Below are positions 25,556-32,764 of a DNA stretch of 64,000 bases, piece after piece. The stretch spans positions 51,458 through 115,457 of the forward strand of contig NZ_CANNBW010000018.1 of assembly GCF_947502995.1 (NCBI RefSeq), read 5' to 3'. This DNA comes from an uncultured Tenacibaculum sp. (GTDB taxonomy: Bacteria; Bacteroidota; Bacteroidia; Flavobacteriales; Flavobacteriaceae). Position 1 is the stretch's first letter, and each line of letters opens with the position of its first letter. The position numbers were made by a program, and so were the translations under genes. The notes below the pieces were generated by a model, which was given only the letters and a program-made list of their open reading frames with translations, was not told the origin of the DNA and did not search any database.

Positions 25556-26659
25556 ATGAAACAACTTCAAATCATAATTTTTCTTTTTTTCAGCATCAGT
25601 GCTTTTGGACAAAAAGTGACATATAATCACGTTGTTGATTCAACAAATGCGGAAACCAAAGAAGTAATGAATCTTTTTGAAAACTACTTGTCATCAAACC
25701 CACAAGACAAAACAAAAAATCCCTTTTGGAATATTGAAGAACAACAGAATCATAAGAATTTCGACTTCTTGGAAAGCGAGTTTCAGCCTTCACTTTATAT
25801 GGGATTTCCAGTTCACATTTTAAGCATAAAATTCAGAAATGAAATCTGTGTAATTAAAGCCCAGTTTTCTTATTGCAAAGAAGATGGTAGCCCTTACGTT
25901 TTGGCGATTGCGAACTATTTCGCGAAAAAGGAAAACGGAAAATTCAAATTATTCAATGCTTTAACTGTGAATAAACAAACTTGGAATTGTACAACAGTAG
26001 GTGTTGTGGACTTCTTTTATCCTACATCCCATAAGTTCGACTACCAAAAAGCTCAAAAGCTTAATCGTTTTATAACTGAAACTTGTAAGAATTTTGGTGT
26101 AAAGCCAAAACCTTTTGAATATTATCTCGCTGACGATTATGATGAAATTCAAGTGTTAAAAGGGCTCGATTATTACATTGGTATGGGCGGGCAGTTAAAA
26201 CCAAGCGGCAAAGCAACTGACGACAAAGTTTATTCTGGTGGTTTGGGAGAATATTATCCGCACGAAGCTTTCCACGTTCAAATAGACGAACACTTTCCAG
26301 ACAAGCATTTTTGGGTTTCCGAAGGAGTAGCAACATTATTGGGAGGAAGTCGTGGAAAAAATTTGGATTGGCATATAAAACGGACAAACCTCTATTTACA
26401 GAAACATCCTAAAATAGACCTAAACAATATGCTCAAGCTAACTAACTTGGATGGCGAAACTTCCTATCATTATGTTTTGGGTGGACTAATAGCAAGGAAA
26501 ATATTAGAAAAAGGTAGTTGGAGTTTACTCAAAGAATTTATGTCAAGTGGAAAAACTGATGAGGACTACTACAAAGCGATTGAAAAATACCTAGATATAA
26601 ATAAGTCTGAATTGAATGACTATATTAGAGAACAATTACAGTTTGAATCAAAAAAATAA
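25556..26659 (+). CDS. Secreted HExxH metallopeptidase candidate (cassette 21)
   Basis: 367 aa with signal peptide (FLFFSISAFGQ). The zinc motif HEAFH, followed 20-25 residues later by VSEGVATLLGG, gives the HExxH...E arrangement of gluzincins. It is therefore probably a periplasmic or lipid-anchored metallopeptidase, substrate unknown. The R'' after its stop is not followed by a usable attC, so this gene and the next appear locked into one cassette. Confidence 0.65.
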   Translation: MKQLQIIIFLFFSISAFGQKVTYNHVVDSTNAETKEVMNLFENYLSSNPQDKTKNPFWNIEEQQNHKNFDFLESEFQPSLYMGFPVHILSIKFRNEICVIKAQFSYCKEDGSPYVLAIANYFAKKENGKFKLFNALTVNKQTWNCTTVGVVDFFYPTSHKFDYQKAQKLNRFITETCKNFGVKPKPFEYYLADDYDEIQVLKGLDYYIGMGGQLKPSGKATDDKVYSGGLGEYYPHEAFHVQIDEHFPDKHFWVSEGVATLLGGSRGKNLDWHIKRTNLYLQKHPKIDLNNMLKLTNLDGETSYHYVLGGLIARKILEKGSWSLLKEFMSSGKTDEDYYKAIEKYLDINKSELNDYIREQLQFESKK

Positions 26660-26663
26660 CGGT

Positions 26664-26670
26664 TGCCAAC
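26664..26670 (+). repeat. Orphan R'' of a collapsed attC (site 21)
   Basis: TGCCAAC matches the leading R' of its cassette (GTTAGCAACC, one mismatch), but no L', R' or palindrome follows. The next gene starts only 26 bases later. Confidence 0.5.
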
Positions 26671-26695
26671 AATATCCAAACTGAACGCAAAACGA

Positions 26696-27175
26696 ATGAA
26701 AAAGAAATTAAAGCAAAGTATTCTGACTTCTTATCTGATTGGAGCACCAATTGGAATTTTTGTTGTTTTCGCAACGATTTTTGTTCCAAGCTTCTTATTC
26801 GGAGAAGGACTTATAACAATTGCTATTCTTGGAACTTATGGAGTTTCAACAATCGGACTTGTAGTTGCGTTTTTGGTTGCTCTATGGATTGGCGGAAAAT
26901 TAGCGCACAAGAATATTAAAAACGGAAAATCATTAATTCTGACTTCCTTTAAATATTCAGCTGTTGTGAATTTAATAATCTGGATGACTTTTTGTCTGAT
27001 TGTCGGACTGACTATAACAGAGGAAAGATTTTTAATGATGATTCCACCAATTATTGCATTTGTTGTTTGTACCATTCTGACAACATTTACAATTGGACTT
27101 TTAATAACATACATGATAAAACGAATAAATAATAAACCAACTGAATTAAAAAATACTGTTGCCTACAATGTATAA
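26696..27175 (+). CDS. Four-helix membrane protein (cassette 22, fused to 21)
   Basis: 159 aa from the ATG at 26696, with four hydrophobic helices (about residues 10-33, 42-68, 80-105 and 115-145) and short polar ends. No family recognised. The stop TAA (27173-27175) lies inside the L'' arm of the following attC site (TGTATAACCG). Confidence 0.55.
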   Translation: MKKKLKQSILTSYLIGAPIGIFVVFATIFVPSFLFGEGLITIAILGTYGVSTIGLVVAFLVALWIGGKLAHKNIKNGKSLILTSFKYSAVVNLIIWMTFCLIVGLTITEERFLMMIPPIIAFVVCTILTTFTIGLLITYMIKRINNKPTELKNTVAYNV

Positions 27176-27296
27176 CCGCAATTACGGCGGATTCGAACGT
27201 AGTCGAATCCACTCAAAATTGCTTAAGCTAGTAAATAACTAAAATCTTTTGGCTAATTTAGCCCGATAACTGACGGGTTATACGAAGCCGTTGTGC
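27160..27296 (+). repeat. attC-like site 22 (family D)
   Basis: 137 bp. Its R'' position reads TGCCTAC instead of ..AAC, so this end may be impaired. L'' TGTATAACCG, L' GGGTTATAC, R' GTTGTGC. Confidence 0.7.
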
Positions 27297-27299
27297 ATA

Positions 27300-27923
27300 A
27301 TGTCCAAAAACCACAGAAAACAAATGAAAGACCTGAATGGAACTTGGTTAAAGATTAAAACAGGAGACGATTATTGTCGACCAGAATTTATTGAATTCAC
27401 TAACGACCAAATTATCCATTTTGAACTTGAATTAAAACGCGAAAATGAATTATCAAAAGTCCAAACTGAATGGAGCGAGAAACTTTCCGAATCAAAATAT
27501 GAATTCGTAAATGACAACCGAATAAGAATATTTAGAAAAGGAAAAACTCTCACGATTTTGAGCGAAACTGAGTCTAAAACAGAGGATACTGAATTTGCGA
27601 CTGACTATGAAAGAATTGAACCAACCAAAACGGAACTTGAATCTAAAAAAATTGAAAAGCTCGAATTCAAAGCACACTGGAATAACGAGAAAATACCATT
27701 AACATTCAACAAAATTTTGGATAGTCCAGTAATCCAAGAACTCAATAAAAGAGTGAAAAGAAATGGACGGAAATTAATATTAGAAAATTTGCAAGGAACT
27801 TATTTCGCATCAATTTTCGAAAATGACGAACGAGAAACGCTAATCGGAATTAAGGAAATAGATGAGCAAAAAGCAATATTATTTGGATTTCCAGAAGAAC
27901 CTTATGAAATAAAAGCTGAATAA
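27300..27923 (+). CDS. Hypothetical cytoplasmic protein, lipocalin-like start (cassette 23)
   Basis: 207 aa from the ATG at 27300; an in-frame ATG eight codons later is an alternative. The sequence DLNGTWLKIKTGDDYCRPEF, then FIEFTNDQIIHFEL, resembles lipocalin-like strands without a signal peptide. Highly charged; no known domain. Confidence 0.5.
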   Translation: MSKNHRKQMKDLNGTWLKIKTGDDYCRPEFIEFTNDQIIHFELELKRENELSKVQTEWSEKLSESKYEFVNDNRIRIFRKGKTLTILSETESKTEDTEFATDYERIEPTKTELESKKIEKLEFKAHWNNEKIPLTFNKILDSPVIQELNKRVKRNGRKLILENLQGTYFASIFENDERETLIGIKEIDEQKAILFGFPEEPYEIKAE

Positions 27924-27931
27924 AACACTAT

Positions 27932-28063
27932 GCACAACAAAATGTATAGTTAATTGCTTGCGGATTTATTCCTTCGGACTAAATCTCACAAAACCAAAAG
28001 TTCATCACTTTTAATTAACTTTACAATCAAAAAGCGCAAATAACAATACACAAAACGTTGCCC
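27932..28063 (+). repeat. attC-like site 23 (family A)
   Basis: 132 bp. R'' GCACAAC, L'' TGTAT, L' ATACA, R' GTTGCCC. Confidence 0.8.
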
Positions 28064-28068
28064 ACAAT

Positions 28069-28662
28069 TTGAGAAAAATAGAGTACATATTATATTCACA
28101 GCCAATTCAAGAAGAATGGAATGACACAGAACTTTATAAAAAAGCGACTGAAATTAATGCGTTGATTAAAGTTGACGAGTATAATAATGAACTTATTTTA
28201 TCCAAAGTAACAGACGATTTAATAATAGCAACAATTGACTCACATATTGAGGAAATAGACCCTAAAGATTATTATGACCAAATTGTTCCATTAGATGGTG
28301 GATTGCGAATTGAAAAAGACAATCTGATAATTGAACACCAATGTTGTAGTGAATTAAATGACTATCAAAATTGGAAAAAAATTATCACGGAGAAATCAAG
28401 AAAATGGAAAGAAATCTGGATTGGTCATCCATCAATTTTTTATCGTAACAAAGGAAACGAAATTGAATTGTCTGAATATTATGATGATTCGCCAAAAGAC
28501 GAAGAGATAAAAACAAAATTGATATTTAACGAAACTGAGTTTATAAACGAATTGGAAAGAGCAAATTCAGAATTAGAAATATTTAAACAGAGAGTTTATC
28601 GAATCGTAGAAAATGGAAATTATAAAAATAAAGAAGTGCTAAAAAAAGCATTAATTGAATAA
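28069..28662 (+). CDS. Hypothetical cytoplasmic protein (cassette 24)
   Basis: 197 aa from TTG at 28069, five bases after R'; no ATG is available near the 5' end. Contents include YYDQIVPLDGGLRIEKDNLI, HQCCSELNDYQNWKKI and WIGHPSIFYRNKGNEIELSE, a pattern seen in small SUKH-neighbour proteins but not assignable. No membrane segment. Confidence 0.5.
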   Translation: MRKIEYILYSQPIQEEWNDTELYKKATEINALIKVDEYNNELILSKVTDDLIIATIDSHIEEIDPKDYYDQIVPLDGGLRIEKDNLIIEHQCCSELNDYQNWKKIITEKSRKWKEIWIGHPSIFYRNKGNEIELSEYYDDSPKDEEIKTKLIFNETEFINELERANSELEIFKQRVYRIVENGNYKNKEVLKKALIE

Positions 28663-28669
28663 AAACTGT

Positions 28670-28803
28670 GGTCAACAAGGTGTATAATTAATTGCGGCTG
28701 AATTTCCTCACTGGAAATTCAATCTTATTAATTACCTTTCCGCAACAACGGAAAACGACTCGCGTCTTTTTCCCGCAAAAAACCATACACAAATACGTTG
28801 TAC
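28670..28803 (+). repeat. attC-like site 24 (family B, last complete site)
   Basis: 134 bp. R'' GGTCAAC, L'' GTGTAT, L' ATACAC, R' GTTGTAC. Together with the next bases R' forms the palindrome GTTGTACAAC. Confidence 0.8.
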
Positions 28804-28813
28804 AACATTAACA

Positions 28814-28873
28814 ATGAAAATAAAATTACTCATAATATTTTTATTTTTTGCTTTTTTTATTCTAAAACGTTAA
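28814..28873 (+). pseudogene. Truncated leader of a 25th cassette gene
   Basis: It encodes MKIKLLIIFLFFAFFILKR and stops. This is a complete signal-peptide-like leader with no mature domain. The stop lies in AAAACGTTAAAT, which looks like the tail of an attC (..AAAACGTT) with R' GTTAAAT at 28869-28875. The gene body seems to have been deleted between its leader and an attC 3' end. Confidence 0.45.
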
Positions 28874-28947
28874 ATTTTATTCCCTTTAACATTTAATAAA
28901 ATGGGTGAAAAATAAAGGTTTTGGGAATCAAGTATTTTCTATTTATC

Positions 28948-29133
28948 TTATTTCTTATTGAAAACATTTTTAAGCAAATACTGAATCGCTGCTTCTTGTG
29001 TTAACACTGATTGTTTCTTTTTTGTTGTTTGAAGTGAATTTACACTAAGTTCTTTTTGTAGCATTTCATATAGCACTATTTGCTCTTCTTTAGGAAGAGC
29101 TTTGGCTACTTGATATACTACTTGGGCATTCAA
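28948..29133 (-). CDS. Small helical protein next to integrase (paralogue 1)
   Basis: 61 aa, MNAQVVYQVAKALPKEEQIV, with C-terminal AAIQYLLKNVFNKK. It is about 60% identical to the protein at 29857-30048 and shares a similar upstream region, indicating a duplication. Such short proteins occur beside tyrosine integrases in Flavobacteria and could act as excision or directionality factors; no DNA-binding motif is evident. Confidence 0.6.
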   Translation of the reverse strand: MNAQVVYQVAKALPKEEQIVLYEMLQKELSVNSLQTTKKKQSVLTQEAAIQYLLKNVFNKK

Positions 29134-29856
29134 TATTACTTTTTACTTTAATTAAAAAGCAATAGTAAGATATCTCTAGAATTGATTTCAAGATTCGCCA
29201 GTTTCTGCAAGCTTTTGCAAGGATTAGCCAACTTAGTCTACTTTCTGCTAAGATTCATAAGGTTTCTTTTTCTTATTTTTACTCTATTAATGAAGAACAA
29301 TATTCTAGAAGTTCTGCATCATATCAATCCATTTTAATATAATTAATAATTTTGAAAAACAAGTGGATTTAAAGTATACTATTTGTTACGTCAGAAATGA
29401 CTACGTAAATTTTTAATTGTTAAGGTATAGTCCAAATTTCACTAAACCTAGTAAAGTAGAAAAATATCACATAAAAAAATGTTTCAAATGGTACATGAGA
29501 AGCTCCAATTGCTTCCGCTCCAAATGAAACACTACACAAATGTAGTAAAAAAATCACTTTTAAACACAAAACATAGATTGACAAACATAAGCTTTACGCA
29601 AAAGCGAAAATAGAAACGCAAAAAACAAAAAAGTCTTACAAACACTCTTAAACACCTAAAATACAAATACATTAATATTTTAGATTTAGAAAAATATCAT
29701 TTTACAAAAAAAACGCAAAGAAAACGCAAAACGCAAAAAAGAGTCATTCAACTACTAGAGGGGTAAAATTATCAACGATTCAAATTACTCTTTTATATAA
29801 AAAGAACATGAACTTATAAATACAAGAATACAATTTCTGTTTAAAATATTAGTGAT
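29134..29856. other. Non-coding right-end region of the island
   Basis: No convincing gene in 723 bases. It contains an inverted repeat around 29390 (TTACGT..ACGTAA), nested inverted repeats at 29481-29546, and five copies of ACGCAAA at 29596, 29616, 29713, 29724 and 29731. The clustered repeats suggest a protein-binding control or recombination region. Confidence 0.45.
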
Positions 29857-30048
29857 TTATAAACTAGCTTTGCTAAAAACATTCTTTAACAAATATTTTA
29901 TAGCTTCTTCTTTAGATAATATAGGTGATTTTAATTTATCAATTTTAGAAGGTTTGATAATGAACTCTTCTTGTAGCATTTCAAATAACCTCTTTTGCTC
30001 TTCTTTTGGAAGAGCTTTAGCCACTTGATATACTACTTCTGCGTTCAA
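29857..30048 (-). CDS. Small helical protein next to integrase (paralogue 2)
   Basis: 63 aa, MNAEVVYQVAKALPKEEQKR, with ..EEAIKYLLKNVFSKASL. Paralogue of 28948-29133. It lies 122 bases downstream of the integrase stop on the same strand, so it may be co-transcribed with it. Function unknown; a recombination accessory role is possible. Confidence 0.6.
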   Translation of the reverse strand: MNAEVVYQVAKALPKEEQKRLFEMLQEEFIIKPSKIDKLKSPILSKEEAIKYLLKNVFSKASL

Positions 30049-30170
30049 TATTCTACTTTAACTATTTAATTAAAGCACAATAGTAACGTCTTAAAAATAA
30101 TAAGTCGAAGACTAAAGTAACCTAGCATAAACTAGCTCACTTTTTTGCAAAAAAACTTTATTTTTTTCTG

Positions 30171-31484
30171 TTATTTTATCAATAAAGAATAATCTTCTGG
30201 CAATTCAGCATCTATATCTCGTAAATATTTTTCTAAGGCTGTTATGGTAGTATGCCCTGTAATGAGCATTAGTTTACTTTTTGTTTCAAAAGGAGAATAG
30301 GTTTTTCGTAACTCTCTATATAGTTTTGTAATGAACGTATGCCTAAAACTATACAACCCATATTCTTTTCCTAACTTAAAAAACTCTTTTATCTTTTTAA
30401 ATCTCTTAGTAAAATGATCTCTTTTATTTTCTTCTTCAATATCCCACTCTCCTCCTATTTCATTTTGCGTAAATAAAAATGATTTTCCGTCTTTTGTCGT
30501 AAGGTCTGGTAATTGATTGATTAATATATCTGGTATAATTTTTATTTTAACAGGACTATTTTTTGCTTTTACATATAGCTTTTTATCTTTAATATCAATA
30601 TCCTCTACTCTAAGTCTACATACTTCTATTGGGCGCAAAAAATTATAGGAGATAAACTGAATAAACAATAGTAAATGTCTATCATTTTTTTCTAGATAAT
30701 TATAAATATCTTTTTGAAGTTGTGGTGTGTAGGTTTTGTTTCTTTTAGGAATAGATTTTAAAACATTAATCTTTTTAACATAGTTCTCTTTGATAATCTC
30801 ATTATCTTCTAAAATCTGAAATAGCGAACTTATATCGGTTCTTGTATTGTTTCTATTTCTTGCACTTGAGCTTTGTAAAACTTCATTTAAGTACTGAATA
30901 ATCAACTTTTTATCTAAAGATTTTACAGATTGCTTTTCGTATCCTTTAGTTTTTAACCATTTTGAAAATCGATTAATTCTACTCTTGTATTTAGTAAAAG
31001 AGTTTTTATTCATCAATTTTTCTTTTAAACCCAACCCTAATTCAAAGGCTCTAACAATAGAAGTTTCTTCAATCTCAGTTATTGCTTCAGAATTAATTTG
31101 CACTTTTTGCGTTTTTTCTTGCGTTATTTTTTCTTCAACAGCAGTAACATTAGAAATAGTATTTTCGTTAGCATCACTAAACAATTCCGCTTCTAATGCT
31201 GAATTATCTTTATATGGGTTAAATCCTGCTTGAAGTAATTGTAACAATGCTTTTTGCATAGTACGCAAAAACGCAATACGCTCTCTCTTTGTTTTTAATT
31301 TATTAACTCCTGCTTTAATATAAGGCTGTCTTTGTAACTTCTGAGTTTTAGGATTTCTATAAGAATAATAAACAAACCAATCTTTATTCAAAGCTTCTTC
31401 TTTCTGTAATTTAGATAACTTTGACCATTCGGAAATTAACACTCCTCCTGTATAAATTTTGGGACTTGAAAAATTCAGTTTCAT
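30171..31484 (-). CDS. Island tyrosine integrase
   Basis: 437 aa from the inner ATG at 31484 (MKLNFSSPKIYTGGVLISEW), chosen because the family normally starts there and the longer frame would run through the GTTTACGGT repeats. Arm-binding/SAM-like N-terminal half, then a catalytic domain with Arg in FLRPIEVCRLR, RHT in LYSFRHTFITK (the first His of HxxR is replaced), GH in ITGHTT and Tyr in ALEKYLRDI. It sits at the right edge reading away from tRNA-fMet, so it is the enzyme expected to insert and excise the whole island at the 43-bp repeats. Confidence 0.85.
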   Translation of the reverse strand: MKLNFSSPKIYTGGVLISEWSKLSKLQKEEALNKDWFVYYSYRNPKTQKLQRQPYIKAGVNKLKTKRERIAFLRTMQKALLQLLQAGFNPYKDNSALEAELFSDANENTISNVTAVEEKITQEKTQKVQINSEAITEIEETSIVRAFELGLGLKEKLMNKNSFTKYKSRINRFSKWLKTKGYEKQSVKSLDKKLIIQYLNEVLQSSSARNRNNTRTDISSLFQILEDNEIIKENYVKKINVLKSIPKRNKTYTPQLQKDIYNYLEKNDRHLLLFIQFISYNFLRPIEVCRLRVEDIDIKDKKLYVKAKNSPVKIKIIPDILINQLPDLTTKDGKSFLFTQNEIGGEWDIEEENKRDHFTKRFKKIKEFFKLGKEYGLYSFRHTFITKLYRELRKTYSPFETKSKLMLITGHTTITALEKYLRDIDAELPEDYSLLIK

Positions 31485-31493
31485 ATCAAAAAC

Positions 31494-31514
31494 GTTTACG
31501 GTAGTGTTTACGGT
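31494..31514. repeat. Arm-type repeats, island right end
   Basis: GTTTACGGT at 31494 and again at 31506, 12 bp apart, directly upstream of the integrase start. They mirror the pair at 6298/6310. Confidence 0.55.
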
Positions 31515-31544
31515 TTGTAAAAGTAACGAAGTTATAGGCATAAA

Positions 31545-31576
31545 AAAACGGATTGTCCATAAACAATCCGTTAATT
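31545..31576 (-). terminator. Island-derived tRNA terminator
   Basis: AACGGATTG/CAATCCGTT-type hairpin (AAACGGATTGTCCATAAACAATCCGTT across 31549-31573) with a T run on the minus strand. It replaced the original tRNA terminator when the island inserted. Confidence 0.65.
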
Positions 31577-31594
31577 TTATTAGCTTTAAGCTCT

Positions 31595-31637
31595 GTAGCG
31601 GGAACAGGACTCGAACCTGTGACCTTCGGGTTATGAG
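31595..31637 (-). repeat. Island right end: 43-bp tRNA-fMet repeat (att site)
   Basis: Perfect copy of 6203-6245; here it forms the 3' half of the intact tRNA. Confidence 0.9.
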
Positions 31638-31668
31638 CCCGACGAGCTGCCTACTGCTCTATCCCGCG
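31596..31668 (-). tRNA. tRNA-fMet (anticodon CAT), restored by the island
   Basis: Identical to 5943-6015, anticodon at 31633-31635. The 5' half and upstream leader (ATATTGGACGGCAAA) are chromosomal and shared with the other copy; the 3' half was supplied by the island. Both copies look functional. Confidence 0.95.
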
Positions 31669-31777
31669 ATATTGGACGGCAAAGATACAGACTTTAAAAA
31701 CACTTTACCAAATTTATTTTAACTTTTTTTTCAAAAAACTATAAGAGCATTTTATAATCAACACTATAAAAAACACT

Positions 31778-31785
31778 TACCTTTG
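31778..31785 (+). promoter_or_regulatory. Promoter -7 element of era
   Basis: TACCTTTG, a match to TAnnTTTG, ends five bases before the era ATG. Transcription would start at or beside the start codon, giving a nearly leaderless mRNA. Confidence 0.55.
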
Positions 31786-31790
31786 CACCT

Positions 31791-32672
31791 ATGACACATA
31801 AAGCAGGATTTGTAAACATTATCGGAAACCCTAATGTTGGAAAATCAACCTTAATGAATGCTTTAGTTGGTGAAAAGTTATCTATTATCACATCTAAAGC
31901 TCAAACTACAAGACATCGTATCTTAGGAATTGTAAATGGAGAAGATTATCAAATTGTTTTTTCTGATACACCTGGAATTATAAAACCAGCATATGAATTG
32001 CAAGATTCAATGATGGATTTTGTTAAAGCTGCTTTTGATGATGCAGATGTATTAATTTACATGGTTGAAGTTGGTGAGAAAGAGTTAAAAAATGAAGCCT
32101 TTTTTAATAAAATAATTAACAGCAAAATTCCTGTCATTTTATTATTAAATAAGATTGATACTTCTAGTCAAGAACAAGTTGAAGAGAAAATCGAATACTG
32201 GAAAAAGAAAGTTCCAAATTCATTTGTATATGTGATCTCTGCTTTAGAAAAATTTAATGTAGAAACTGTTTTTTATAAAATTATAGAGTTATTACCAGAC
32301 TCTCCTCCTTTTTATCCTAAAGATCAATTAACAGATAAACCCGAACGTTTCTTTGTTAACGAAACTATTCGAGAAAAAATCTTACAACATTACAAGAAAG
32401 AAATTCCTTATGCTGTAGAAGTAGAAACTGAGAGTTTTGTGGAAGAACCTAATATCATAAAAATTAGAGCTGTAATTATGGTAGAAAGAGAAACACAAAA
32501 AGGAATTATTATTGGTCATAGAGGAACAGCAATTAAACGTGTTGGTACTGAAGCTCGAAAAAGCTTACAACACTTCTTTGATAAAAAGATATTCTTAGAT
32601 CTTTATGTTAAGGTGAATAAAAACTGGCGTTCAAACGATAAACAATTAAGAAGGTTTGGTTATAAAGAATAA
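31791..32672 (+). CDS. era: GTPase Era
   Basis: 293 aa, full length. G1 GNPNVGKST, G3 SDTPG, G4 LLNKID, then a C-terminal KH domain (GIIIGHRGTAIKRVGTEARK) and LYVKVNKNWR. Era binds the 3' end of 16S rRNA and helps mature the 30S subunit. It is the first gene to the right of the restored tRNA. The second ribosome-assembly GTPase, der, lies downstream. Confidence 0.97.
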   Translation: MTHKAGFVNIIGNPNVGKSTLMNALVGEKLSIITSKAQTTRHRILGIVNGEDYQIVFSDTPGIIKPAYELQDSMMDFVKAAFDDADVLIYMVEVGEKELKNEAFFNKIINSKIPVILLLNKIDTSSQEQVEEKIEYWKKKVPNSFVYVISALEKFNVETVFYKIIELLPDSPPFYPKDQLTDKPERFFVNETIREKILQHYKKEIPYAVEVETESFVEEPNIIKIRAVIMVERETQKGIIIGHRGTAIKRVGTEARKSLQHFFDKKIFLDLYVKVNKNWRSNDKQLRRFGYKE

Positions 32673-32764
32673 TTTAACATTCTTAAGTTTAATCTAACAA
32701 ACTCTTTTACTTCGCATAACTTTTAAGTAAAGTTTTAAAATAAGTTTTGTCAAAATTATCAACC

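Larger units (their letters stand above)
7624..28873 (+). mobile_element. Integron-like array of about 24 cassettes
   Basis: Cassettes run head to tail, all genes on the + strand, each ending in an attC-like palindrome. Junctions (the G of GTT) are at 7623, 8360, 10016, 10641, 11825, 12482, 12943, 13989, 14515, 15338, 16119, 16967, 17993, 18659, 19214, 20791, 22690, 23326, 23953, 24580, 25540, 27290, 28057 and 28797. The first bases of each cassette are complementary to the R'' of the same cassette, e.g. GTTGGGTGT...ACACCCAAC, GTTGCCAACC...GGTTGGCAAC, GTTGTACTGC...GCAGTACAAC and GTTAGCTCTA...TAGAGCTAAC. This is expected if every cassette once existed as a circle whose attC was split on integration. 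Confidence 0.8.
6203..31637. mobile_element. tRNA-fMet genomic island (~25.4 kb) carrying an integron-like array
   Basis: Bounded by 43-bp perfect direct repeats derived from tRNA-fMet. A tyrosine integrase gene sits directly inside the right end, reading away from the restored tRNA. Paired 12-bp-spaced GTTTACGGT-type repeats occur near both ends (6298 and 6310; 31494 and 31506). The interior holds a recombinase, about 24 cassettes with attC-like spacers, and a right-end module with two small paralogous genes. No conjugation or replication gene is visible, so transfer would depend on helpers. Confidence 0.85.

Noticed and set aside
10515..28803. Regularly spaced repeats that could be read as a CRISPR array
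   Set aside because: Repeats are 52-197 bp, palindromic, fall into several families and are separated by whole genes of variable length; no cas genes.
31485..31541. Longer start of the island integrase
   Set aside because: It would translate through the paired GTTTACGGT repeats; the family begins at MKLNFS.
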